A program made the translations under genes and the position numbers. From Escallonia rubra (lineage: Eukaryota; Streptophyta; Magnoliopsida; Escalloniales; Escalloniaceae), in the NCBI GenBank assembly GCA_033065855.1, contig JAVXUO010002582.1, forward strand, positions 62,001 to 126,000: a DNA stretch of 64,000 nt, given 5' to 3'. The notes under the pieces were generated by a model that saw only the letters and a list, made by a program, of their open reading frames with translations, was not told the origin of the DNA and did no database searches. Shown here in pieces: positions 12,050 to 22,800 of the stretch. How positions within the stretch are numbered: the first letter of the stretch is position 1; every line of letters begins with the position of its first letter.

Positions 12050-12928
12050 GTCGAGGAGATGGATAGACATAATTGTGGCGTAGAGACCTCCCACAATAAT
12101 AGGCTACTTTTTACTCAGTCACATAGCATATCATGTGACATTCCTCTCTCCTACGTGAGAAGAGTTCCTTATGTTCAAATGACAAAATCGCTATCCATGT
12201 TACGTGTAGTTATCGTTGTAGTATCCTGTACAAATTTAACTAGATCCCAAAGCAACTTGGGAAGAAATCCACAAAAAACCTACCGACAATTTAGTTATAT
12301 AAATGAATGAGCAAATACTAAATTATTTTGAAGAATATGTAAAGAAAAACATAGTAGTAGCGGTCACTTCGTTGTCCAAATACGAGTGTCTTTATTAAAA
12401 GCCTAGCTAAAAGTGATAGAAATGCAGTTATCATAGGAAACAAACATTTAGGCATGTGAGTAGATTAGGACAACCAAGTGTATCATCCATCTATGCTTTG
12501 CATCCTACTTTTTGTGACCTAAGGTATTTTTTAATTTCAATAAAATTGAGTGCCTAGGTTTGGAAATTAATTAGAGAAGAATTTCTTTTTAAGAGTATAA
12601 GATGTACCTTTAATGGTGCTACTATGGACATATTATCCAGACGGTGGATCAGCTTACGCCTAATTACATACATTGTCTTCACCAGTTTTGCATGCAAACC
12701 TGGTAATCACTCACGTAATGTCCACAACATTCACAGGCTGGTGGTTCCCTAGGAAGTAAGTCTTTTCTTCCTAGCATAAAAATCTCCTCCTCACGTTTAT
12801 CTTGTGAATAGGGGTCAACAATAACGAACCGTGACTCCCAAAGAAAGTAGTAGTTTCCTAGATCAATCACCAAAAGAACTACCCTCATCTTACATAAGAA
12901 CCCACCCCCCCAACCCAACCCACCCCCT

Positions 12929-12950
12929 CCCCCCCCCCCCACGGGGGGGG
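12929..12950. other. Facing C and G homopolymers next to the GASA copy 2 TATA box
   Basis: Twelve C (12929-12940), then AC, then eight G (12943-12950). The two runs can pair as a hairpin with C8/G8 arms. It ends 8 bp before the TATA box. Upstream, 12901-12928 is also C-rich (ccaacccaacc). GASA copy 1 has no such tract. Confidence 0.8.
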
Positions 12951-12958
12951 AGTCTATC

Positions 12959-12966
12959 TATAAATA
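12959..12966 (+). promoter_or_regulatory. TATA box of the second GASA gene
   Basis: TATAAATA begins 87 bp before the ATG at 13046, directly after the C/G tract. Confidence 0.7.
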
Positions 12967-13045
12967 AAATATTTCTTCCATAATGTATAACACACAATCA
13001 AAAGCTCTCCAAGGTTCAGATTTTTGACTGCAAAGTCACAAAACC

Positions 13046-13725
13046 ATGGCGATCTCCAAGGCTATAGTTGCTTCACTTCTCGTATCTTTCCTTGTTCTTC
13101 ACTTTGTTCAAGCTGATGAAATGGTAACTAAACTTCTCCTTCTTCTTGTTTTCGCGATGCATGTCACAGCCTTCTTCCCCTTTGGTCATCTTTCCTAGTC
13201 CCAATCCTCTCAGTGGATTGACAAAATTTATTTGCCATCAAACTGTTGAAGTGGCTTAAAAGAAACACTGGTGATTTCATGCACTAGAGAGGATTGGTGG
13301 GCCATTTTTCTCGATCTTTACCACCTTTGCACAAAGCTCGATCTTGAACTGAAAAATATCACAATTGTTTTGGTTAATGCAGATGCACACCAATGGCGTA
13401 GCTCAATCTCTCATTCAGAAAATAGGTACTCTCGCGGTACCATGGATATTATTCTTCGACTTGTATCCCTTATCCAATCACGAGTAATTCAATGCAAAAA
13501 TAAAAATAAAAATGACAATGAATGCAATGCGTACGTGCAGATTGTGCAGCGGCATGCGGGGTGAGGTGTTCAAAAGCTTCAAGGCAGAAGATATGCAAGA
13601 GGGCATGCGGGACTTGCTGCCATCGCTGCAACTGCGTACCTCCAGGCACTTCCGGCAACAGAAACGCATGCGGCCCCTGCTACGCCAACATGAGAACCCA
13701 CGGTGGCAGGCTCAAGTGCCCGTGA
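13046..13725 (+). CDS. GASA/snakin cysteine-rich secreted peptide, copy 2, 3 exons
   Basis: Exons 13046-13123, 13383-13425 and 13541-13725 encode 101 residues. The signal peptide ends FVQA, followed by the short exon 2 (MHTNGVAQSLIQK) and the 12-cysteine domain: DCAAAC, RACGTCC, RCNCVPPGTSGN and KCP at the end. It is the tandem partner of copy 1, with which it shares promoter sequence and most of the mature peptide. One feature is odd. The normally invariant C-P-C of the family reads C-G-P-C here, because of an extra codon at 13672-13674, so the spacing between cysteines 10 and 11 grows by one residue. The reading frame is otherwise intact and splice sites are normal, so the gene is probably functional, but disulfide geometry could differ. 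The role should be as for other GASA peptides. Confidence 0.92.
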
Positions 13726-13777
13726 CTACAACGCAGCATCTTCTGTGGCTACTGCATGTGGTTAATGCTGATTGTCT

Positions 13778-13911
13778 AAATGTGGAGCGCATACTTATGG
13801 AAAAGTATATGTAATAAGATTTGTCGCCAATTAATGCTCTATAAATGCAAATAAATGTGGAGCGGATACTTATGGAAAAGTATATGTAATGCTCTATAAA
13901 TGCAAATAAAG
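13778..13911 (+). repeat. Tandem duplication in the 3' flank of GASA copy 2
   Basis: The block beginning aaatgtggagcgcatactta (13778) recurs at 13854 with one substitution in the first 35 bases. The second unit lacks a stretch of about 16 bases (aagatttgtcgccaat) present in the first. Both units carry gctctataaatgcaaataaa, so any polyadenylation signal there is doubled. Confidence 0.85.
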
Positions 13912-15111
13912 ACATCAATTTATAATGTACTTTTTACTTGGTTTTTCTTGAATTTTTGGAATAAAAAGTGCTGTTTGTGTTCTAGAAGACGGTCATACAG
14001 CAACCCTTTTTTTTTTCTTTTCTGGCTGGATTGTTTAATTCATAACTAATTCTTTTTTTTATCTTGCGAATCTTTTAAACAACAAAGAAAAGGGGGTGAA
14101 TGTACAAAGAACTAGGCAAGGCTAAATGAGCAAACTATAGTACCATAGAAGCGTGCCTATCTAGTCCAGCCAAGCCTAATAGTGCCCAGTGGTCCTACCG
14201 GGGCCTCGTTATTAGCAGAGATATCCTAGCCAGATAACGGGTTGGGACATGGGATGAGCTGAGCTGACCCTTACGTCCATACGCAAGCGAATCACCCATA
14301 GGCCCTTTGCCGAGTCCCGATTTATTCTCGATTATTGAATTATTCTTGATTTATATAACGAACTTTGTTACTCCTTTACTGAATTATTTGCGATTCGTTG
14401 ACGAAGTTCTTCAAATAATTTCGAATTATTAGTCATATTAAATAATTTTTGAATTTGTCGCTATGATCCTAGCCAAATAATAGGTTGGGACTTGGGGTGA
14501 GCTGACCCTTACGTCCATACAGCAAGCAAATCACCCAATAGGCCCTGTTGCCAAGGCAATATTCGCTTGTAGATGCTACTTCTCAAATTTTACACTGCTT
14601 TGTCATTAAGTTTAGTCAATTATCTAAAGTTATATCAGATTGAAAGTGAGCGCACTTCATGTCGGTATGAATGTTTGACCCACCCCCCTCATGTTCAATA
14701 GACTTGCCAGGAAAGGGCCAAGTCTTTACCTCAAACCGATAAGTGCTGATGTGAACGAAGCAACGGCTTGTTATTGTCTTGTTCTGCTAGCCAAGACAGT
14801 GTTTCCATGCAGTTTGATTTGATCTAAGCCAACGTGCCAGTTGGCTCATCAGCATACTAGGCACAATCAGTACTTGCGCTGCCCCCATCACACTTGAATG
14901 AGCTTCGTGTCTCCTACTCATCAAGTTTGCTTTACAGCTTTCTTCCACTCCTCACTCCTCCCCACCTAAAAGTTGCTTACATGTTTTACACCACAAATTT
15001 TGCTACAGCCATGATCCCGAAAGTTCTTCACTCGTTTCAAATAGTACCCATAAATTATTTAGCAACGATAAATATAATAAGTTCAATGGTCAACATATTA
15101 ATTTTTTTTAT

Positions 15112-15143
<32 letters not shown>

Positions 15144-15409
15144 ATAAGTTTTGATGGCCAATGTTGAATCATTTGAAGTTATCAAGTTGATAAATTCCAA
15201 TCATCTCTGCTGTTAGAAATTACAAAAAAAAGAAAAAAAAAGAATTGTAACAAAAGCTCTTTCAAATGAAAAATTGAAAATCATTTAACTTAAAGGTTAA
15301 ACCTTGAAGAACCCCAGACAATTGTCTTTACTAATTGGCACGGTATATGTGTTACTTTAATCTTTTTGCCTGGCATCCACGTCTTGTATCTTCTGTAAAT
15401 AAATAGCTC
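13912..15409. other. Spacer between GASA copies 2 and 3
   Basis: No gene is supported. It contains a direct repeat of about 88 bp: 14223-14311 and 14466-14551, sharing atcctagcca, gggttgggac, gagctgacccttacgtccat and aatcaccc. A stretch rich in TTATT/AATAA around 14325-14460 separates the two. Between 15112 and 15136 is a (TA)n microsatellite. Confidence 0.6.
15112..15136. repeat. (TA)n microsatellite
   Basis: About twelve uninterrupted TA units, followed by a few more after a TG interruption. Confidence 0.95.
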
Positions 15410-15417
15410 TATAAGTA
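15410..15417 (+). promoter_or_regulatory. TATA box of the third GASA gene
   Basis: TATAAGTA lies about 90 bp before the ATG at 15504. Confidence 0.6.
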
Positions 15418-15503
15418 GCACAAGCTTTCTCCATTCTTAATTACTCGCCTTCCGTAGAAAGTATCAGAAGGAAACGTAACAAAGGTTGTTTTGCTTTGCA
15501 GCC

Positions 15504-16179
15504 ATGGCTATCTCCAAATCTCTACAGGCTTCAGTCCTTATTTCCCTGCTTGTTTTCCACCTTACTGTTGCCGAGGAAATGGTACGTACGTACGGCTTCG
15601 TCTCTAAGCTTCTCGTCACCTTTCAAAAGTGTTCTTCAACCTGCTTCGAGCTTTTTTTTGTTGTTTAAGTTATGCCTGCCTTTTGTTCACCTTTGAAAAG
15701 TGTATGCTTTAAGTTCTAACCCCAAAGTCCGTGGTAATTGGCCTACAGATGAAAACAAATGATGCAGGGTCTCATTTCGTCCAGGCTACAGGTATGCATC
15801 GTTCAAACGTTAATCTTATGAAGCTGGAGACATGGCCTTTATTTCCTTTTACACCAGGAGTCAGGATTGTTTGATACAACCTGGGTTTGATTGATGCTCT
15901 AGCTTCCGTTACTTTATAAGGCGTGTCAATATGCTAAATCTTGGGCAGCTTTAAGGACCAAAAGTACAATAAACTAACATGTCCGTTTTGGTGCCAGATT
16001 GTGGAGCAGCATGCACTGCCAGGTGCCAGTTATCTTCAAGGCCGAACCTGTGCAAGAGGGCCTGTGGGACTTGCTGTTCCCGTTGCAACTGTGTGCCTCC
16101 GGGTACTTCTGGCAACCAGGAGCTTTGTCCCTGTTACTATACCATGACTACCCATGGAGGCAGACGCAAGTGCCCCTAA
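15504..16179 (+). CDS. GASA/snakin cysteine-rich secreted peptide, copy 3, 3 exons
   Basis: Exons 15504-15581, 15749-15791 and 15998-16179 encode 100 residues, with exon lengths identical to copy 1. The signal peptide starts MAISKSLQASVLISLLVFHL and ends at about TVAEE. Exon 2 (MKTNDAGSHFVQA) is diverged from the other copies. The 12-cysteine domain is complete: DCGAAC, CQLSSRPNLCKRACGTCC, RCNCVPPGTSGN, CPCYYTMTTHGGRRKCP. This is the most divergent of the three. Its C-terminus (TTHGGRRKCP) is closest to what I recall of Arabidopsis GASA1, so it may be the ancestral member and copies 1 and 2 a later duplication. Its promoter does not visibly resemble theirs, so expression may differ. Confidence 0.94.
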
Positions 16180-17806
16180 GGAGCTGCAACAGTGAAGAAA
16201 GGTTCTTGAGAAGTGGTACTATTACCAATGGTTTTCCGTCTGGAAGTGTGTATGTATGACTGTAAATGTTATGTAGTAATAGGATTATGAATAAGGAGCG
16301 ATCTCTGATCATATAGTACCTTACTGGTAATAGAAAAATAACGTGTTGAATTGTCGTCACGACACTCGCTAAATGTTTAATGATACTATTTGTCGTTAAA
16401 GAGCCACAATCATATTGGCCAGTAATGTATTATGTGTACAAACCTTCGTCATGCCCAAATTACCAAAGGATTGTGATCGGTGATGGAGCTTAAATCCGTT
16501 GCATAAAGCATTGGATTTGAAGACTTATAAAGCTTGACGAGTCAAATACTATTTCTTCTTCAAACAAAATACTGACAAGTTTCTTTAATCATCCATTGGT
16601 CAATTCTTGGCTTCTCTCTCAAATTATTAGTTTGAGTGGACGGAACAGATGTCTATTTTTGTATTTTATTATGTTTGTTCATACTTAATTTATTTTCTGA
16701 TTAGGGATAGAATAATGATAGTGACAAAATGAAATGGAGATAGATGCAACCAGAAAGAAATTCCAATTTCTGTAACTTGTTATATCATAATTTGAGACGT
16801 GGGCCTGCTCAATTATTAGGTCCAGTCCAACGAGTAGAGCTTTCAAAGTCAACTACTTTATACCTCTTGTTGGGTCTGCTCTGTATGCTAAAGCATAAAT
16901 TTGCATAAAGGAGGCCCAATATCATTAGGGAAGCCTTCAAAGAAATATTGGGCCACTGCAGGCAAGAACCAACAAGGAGAAGCCCAAATGGGGTTGATGA
17001 GGCTTTGGAACAGCATACAGTCTGAATTAATTAAAGGATGATAAAGCGTATATTTTTAAATTTTATTATTTCGTATTTTTTTTATCTGTTTTTCCTTTGG
17101 CATTTTGCAAAACGTTGGCACCATACCATAATAAACTTTCATGATGTTTAATTAATATCCTTTAGTGATAATCATCACCGGTGAAATTGACAAAGATACA
17201 AGTGTTGTATGACACTCAAACCGGTACCAAAATTGTGGATCGCATGTATGGATTGTTGATGAATGCTAGTTAAATCGTAAAAGCTCAATGGGTCAAATTG
17301 TTTATAAAATGTTTTTAGAATTAGCCATTTGGTTGGCGTGAAGAACGAACACGTTACCCACATAAAAAGAAAGCAAATATATGATTGCACTTCTAGTTAT
17401 TGTGCATCAAGAAACATGCCTACCTCCCGTTTTATCTCTATAGCAATGTTCCTAAGGTTTTTACAGCAATGTTCCTAAGGTTTAATTGTAAAAAATGTAT
17501 CACTCACATAAAACGAAGTATGTTCGCGATATCAACACGGTGGAAATGGCAATAATTAAAAATTGATTTTTAAAACTTATATACACACATCTAAGGTAGA
17601 AAATTGAAAAAGAATGAAATGTCTCCTCTTGCGATAATTAGAATTTAACTTTTAGAAGTAAATATTGGCATTTACTCTTTTATCTGAGATGAAGAAAAAA
17701 TGGCAACCGGAGCCAATCTAATAGTGTCACCATTGGCACTTCACACGGACCATCTTCAACTGCCAAGTGCCCATCATCATATCCAGTATCCGTTCTTTGG
17801 TATGGT

Positions 17807-17813
17807 CACGTGG
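17807..17813. promoter_or_regulatory. G-box-like CACGTGG (second copy at 18169-18175)
   Basis: Two CACGTGGCAC decamers lie 362 bp apart, about 2.0 and 1.7 kb before the next start codon. CACGTG is the core plant bZIP/bHLH binding site. Whether they act on a gene here is unknown. Confidence 0.35.
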
Positions 17814-18984
17814 CACCTAAAGGGCCCCCATGTGGCTAGAGGACAGAACAAGGGTTTAATTGGTAATTCCGACTGCTCCCAAATCCTTAACTCAACTGAT
17901 AGTAACCAGTGTCACGCAGCATCCATGACTGCCACGCCGAGTCGCAGAAAATCAAATCATTACACACACACCCCCCACACCCACCCAGACGTCAGAACGA
18001 CGATAATCGCCGCTTCCATTCACCCCCATTAATCGCCGATTCTTTCCTCGCTTTGTTGCACTTGTGGTCGGGGAAAATCGCCAAATCGGATAGAGAAACT
18101 CCCTCGGGGCCCACGCTCCACCTCTTCCTGTGAAGTTCTTAATCTCTTTAAAACCCCCACCCCAATTCCACGTGGCACTTCTTCTTCTTTTTTTTTTAAA
18201 ATAAAAAGTAGGAAGAAGAAATCAGATTGAAGTAATGTCCGTTCTTTTATCATTTGTATTCTTAGTGCTTATCATTTTCTATTATTATAAAAACGTCTGA
18301 TACAAACAGTACAAAAATGTCAAAAAGTGATTTATCTTTTTTCGATTGCCTCTCGCCCATTATCGGAGAAAAGTAACTTAAAATCTGAATAATAAAAGTA
18401 TCATAACCATATATTCTAACTGGATATGACGATGATAAAAATGTAAAAACAAATTTAAGCAAGAAATAAAAATGATAAATGAAGAGGCCTTAAAAGATCT
18501 GTATCCAATTCTGATATTTAATAACTCGTGTCGGTCCGAGAAATCCATGGTTCATTCGAGTCCAAATGTTGGCTGACCACGGTTCCTCCTCCATAAGTTC
18601 GTCGCTTAAAGTCCAGAATCATCGCTTATGTTGTAGTCATAAGTCGATACCTTCGCTGACACTTGTTGGTACCCGTCATACATAAACATGGCAGGCAACA
18701 TGGAGGACGACACGCTGGCATGTCGAAAGAGGTGGTCTGTCCGAGGTGGCAGACACGAGGGAGTTCTATGCCGGGTGTTTGGGGGATAATCCAAGGGCTG
18801 TCAGAGAAGGTAGCAGGTAAACCGTCGATTTCGGAGTGACGTAAGAGAGAGAGGAAAGAATGAGGGGTGCGCTTGGCCGTTTGCGATGCTTTTAATTTTA
18901 TACGCGATCTTGCAGTGCGAAAGCTTCGGTTTTTCCGTCTGTTATAGAGAGAGATTCCGAACTCCCAGTAACACTAGAATTGCT

Positions 18985-19005
18985 AGAGAGAGAGAGAGAG
19001 AGAGA
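18985..19005. repeat. (AG)n microsatellite
   Basis: About ten AG units in the presumed promoter or leader of the 13-exon gene. Similar runs occur at 26624-26644, 29813-29831, 38743-38761 (CT) and 44688-44707. Confidence 0.95.
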
Positions 19006-19831
19006 ATCAATGAGCTTCCATTGACGTTAACTTGTAGTCCTTCATTCATATGCTTCTTTGGGATCCGAAAAGCAGCTCCATTGCAGGCAGCTGCCGATAG
19101 TTTGTTGCTTTCACTAATTGCATGAATGCTCTGTTCATCAATCACTGGTGGGTTTGATTCCAAGAAAAAAAGAAAGAATAGATTTCTATGTGTTATTTTC
19201 ATATGGGTGTTGGTTTTTATGTGCTCTTCATCTCTATATACACGGGTTTCAAGTTGCTAAAAGATCTGAAGGAATTTTGAACAGTCTATCCTCTGTTCAT
19301 GGGAAATGGGGGGATGGATGGCTTCTATTCTCTAAAAAGCTTTCATATTTTAGTGGAGTCAGTACTATGTATGGGTTCTGTTCTACGTGATTCATGGCTT
19401 AATGGGTATTTTTTAGCTTTGAATTCTTTATTTATAATCATAATGTTTGTTTAATTGCTTCTCTCTGTTTCTATCTCTCTCACACACACTGAGTGAGTGC
19501 TTTTATTTTGTGAAGAACCCGATTCTCTGAGCACAAGGACGAATTCCCTTTTCTTCCCTTTCCTTTCCTGTCTTCTAACAACCTCTTCTTTCCACAACTT
19601 TTTATCTCTACTCCCTTTCACAAAATCTCCACTTAATTCTCAGTACTTATGAACAATACTACATGGAGAAATACGCGCAATGATTTTCGGAAAATATTTT
19701 TCATCTTTTTCTTCCTTTTCTTCACAACCATATATGGTTTTTTGGGTTGTTTTCGATTGATCTTGGTCATTAAAGCTGTTTTGAATTGAATGTTTTAAGT
19801 GTGTAATGTGTGTGTGATTACGATCTCAGTA

Positions 19832-22800
19832 ATGGAGAAGACTGGAGACGTGAGGCGAACAGGAGGCAGTCGGTTTTCCCCTGCCAAGAGACAGATCATT
19901 GAGCCATCTGGTAATTTTGACATTCACGCTTCCCTCCCTCAATTACAGTCGAATTTACGCATTCTCCTGCAACAAAACAACAAAGACCCATGATGAATGT
20001 CTTTATCTGTACAGTCTTTATTGATATTACTTTGTTTGTGATAAAAGAGTTTGTTTTACTCTATATCCTTTATGGGTTGTTCTTTCTGCTCCTTTCTCTA
20101 GTCCAATCTATTTTTCTCATTTGTCATGAAGGTTTAGACGGTGTCGTCTCGGAGAAATCGAAGAAGAGGAAAGTTAGAAGATTTAGTGTTCTAGGCAGAA
20201 CTATTTGTTCAAGCAACAGTGAAATGGGGTCTGATGGAGAAGATGAACAACATCCCGCTACTAGTATTACCAGGAGATTGAAGCTTCCCAAAAAGGTATT
20301 CTATTAATTGCAATAACAAGGTACTTAAGTTTCGTTGAAGGTAATGATTAACATTGTTTTCTGTTTAAATTACAGTTTTTTGATGACTGTCATTCAGTTG
20401 ATCATGCCACAGTTCCTAGGAAGCTAAGATCAGGTGTGCAAAATTTTAATCACTTTTTTGTTGGGGTTTGTGAATCAAAATTGGGAGGAAGTAACTTTGA
20501 TGGTTTTTCTATGTTGACTGGACTGTTTTTGTTTTTCCAATTCTAATGGTTGATTAAGTAGAGAATAAGAGCCCACACATATTAATTCTGATTCCTTGTG
20601 GTGGGTCTTCCAGGAAGTTTCCGTATATTTTATGCTTTATTATGTGAATGAGAACTTTCCTTGTTTTGCTTTCTTCAGGAAGATTCTGTGTGCCAACTTT
20701 TTGTACTTTTAGGTTTCTGATGTACAATGCATTTTTCTTGATACTTATAACAGCATTGAGAATAATATCTCAGCTAGAAGAAGTGATCGTTATTTCTGAA
20801 GTTATGAGTGATTTTTGTTTTACAGAGTCCTCAAACAAGAGAAAAAGAAATTCAATTTCGAAACTATTTAAACTTTAGTGATGGAATGCCATATTTTTTT
20901 ACATTTGCAGTCATAAAGAAGCGGAATAGGGAATCTGGTTCTCCTCCTTTGCCAGTGTCAAAGAAGCTGAACCAAAGAGTTGATGGAATTAAGTTATTCA
21001 AGAAGAATGGCATGAAGATAATTAAACTAAACATGGCAAGTCTTTTATAGCACGATAATTTCTAAATTTTGTTTAAATGAGCACCTTCAAGTTTTAACAA
21101 TTGGAATTGCGTTCTCAGCTACAGGGAGACTTAGAAGGGTCTCTACGGCAGCCCACTGTGGCGGAAATAACAAAAGACGAGGAAGAAGTAGTGGAGACTT
21201 TGTATGCTTTGGCTGGAATGTTTCCAGAAACTGACAAGACAGATAAGATTGTATTAGATGGCAAACTGTCAGATGTAAAAACCTCGACTGGTCGAGAAAC
21301 AGAGAGTTCTACACCTGCATTTGAAGGTTTGCTTCATGGCTAATGGTGGTTCAGTTTAATCATTTTCTACTGTAGTGGGGGTTACAAACAGTGAATTCTT
21401 GTCAAATTTCGTAGGTCCAGAAGAGGAAGAGGATGCAAAGCCTATCTGCCGCACAGTCACTGCCGAGGCTGCCAATGAACCGTCGAGTATAGGAGGTTCA
21501 CCTCACAATTCTGTGAAAGTCCATTCATTGATAGAAGCATCACAGACTGGTTTACCCAACAGCCAAGAGTTCCCGATAGAATTAGATAGTTATGTTCCTC
21601 AAGTGAATGTCCAAACAAAGTCTCTATTTTCCAAGGCTGAACCAAAACTTGAGAAGGCCTTGTGGGATTCTTGCATTCCCAGTGTTCCTTCTGAACTTAG
21701 CCGTTGGAGTGGGTAGGTGCCTTTTTATTTTGGCCTAATTTCTCATTTTTCAACTTCTTTATATGTTTCTTTTCTTATTTCCAATTCGTGGACGGTTATA
21801 TTTATCAGATTGAAGCGACCAAAGCATGATGAAACCCCAACAAGTGGAAGAAGACCAGAGATTGCTCTTGGAACAGTATGTTCTTTACCAATTGTAGCTT
21901 ATATCTCTCATCAGTATGGAATTTCTTATATGTGATGGCCACTTAATGTTGTAGGTCACAGCTTTCAGAAGTCAGCATGAGCAACAGCCTATCGTCGATG
22001 AAGGCAAAAATAATGGTACACTTCCCACTTGTATAGGAGATATCAATTGAGATATGCTATACGGTTCGTGTAACTTGTATCTATTCTGACTTTGGCATGA
22101 ACTTTTGGCTCCTTGATAAAAGGTTCCACATTATACCCAGGCTTCTCTTCAGCATGGTCACTTGGTGGTGGGGCTTGGGAACCGACCTTGAAGTAATACC
22201 CTCTTAGTTCCATCTCATTTTGTGGGACACTCATTTTCTTTACTTTTTTTCTTTAGTTCTTTGTCTCTAAGCAATTTGCAATTTCAGGTCATCAGCTGGT
22301 AAACTTCCATCGTGGCTGGGGAATGCGGTTCCTACTACCAAAACATCACCTGATATGGAAGATGCTGTCTTAACCGGAAAGGTATTTAGGTATTGCTGTA
22401 TTTCTTATCAGTCAAGGCTTCCTACGCACGTGGCAACATGATAATTACTATTTAGAAGCACCTGATCAGTTTTAGCTTTTGCTTCTGTTATGCAGGATTC
22501 TAGAGTTGCAACTGAGAGAAAGATGCCATGGAAGAGATGCTCAGCTCATGTTTACATCAGTCGTCTTATCGAGGTCTTACAAATTTCTGAGAGGAGAGAC
22601 AGTTTGGCCGCGCAGCATATTCAATTGACAACACAAGAAAGATCAAACCGAGGTGTTGCTTTAGCCCCCAACAACCTACACAGGGTAATAAATGATTTGA
22701 ATGCTAGCATGGGTGGTTCTGCTTCTGATAAGAGCCCAAATGAAATTAGAAATGCTATTCTTTTGCATAAGAGGCTCCTTCAAGATCAGCAACAAGTTCC

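Larger units (their letters stand above)
10890..13735 (+). repeat. Duplicated segment carrying GASA copy 2 (partner of about 7990-9895)
   Basis: Both the coding exons and 1-2 kb of upstream sequence of GASA copies 1 and 2 align in order, so the duplication included the promoter. The copy-2 block is longer, partly because of the hAT-like insertion at 11548-12049 and a C/G homopolymer pair near the TATA box. Boundaries are approximate because the copies have diverged considerably outside the exons. Confidence 0.7.
16180..19831. other. Spacer upstream of the 13-exon gene
   Basis: No coding gene is supported. A short tandem repeat, agcaatgttcctaaggttt, occurs at about 17442 and 17465. C-rich sequence with two CACGTGG motifs lies at 17807 and 18169. 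The part from about 18980 on is pyrimidine-rich with a GA microsatellite and probably holds the promoter and 5' leader of the gene starting at 19832. Confidence 0.5.

Noticed and set aside
12679..12942. 87-residue Gly-rich frame on the minus strand
   Set aside because: It starts in the homopolymer tract and lies in the duplicated promoter of GASA copy 2; copy 1 has no equivalent frame.
20826..20877. Possible extra exon in the 13-exon gene (ESSNKRKRNS..., after an AG acceptor)
   Set aside because: It runs into a stop after 17 codons and has no usable donor in frame. Skipping it joins exon 3 to 20911 with correct phase.
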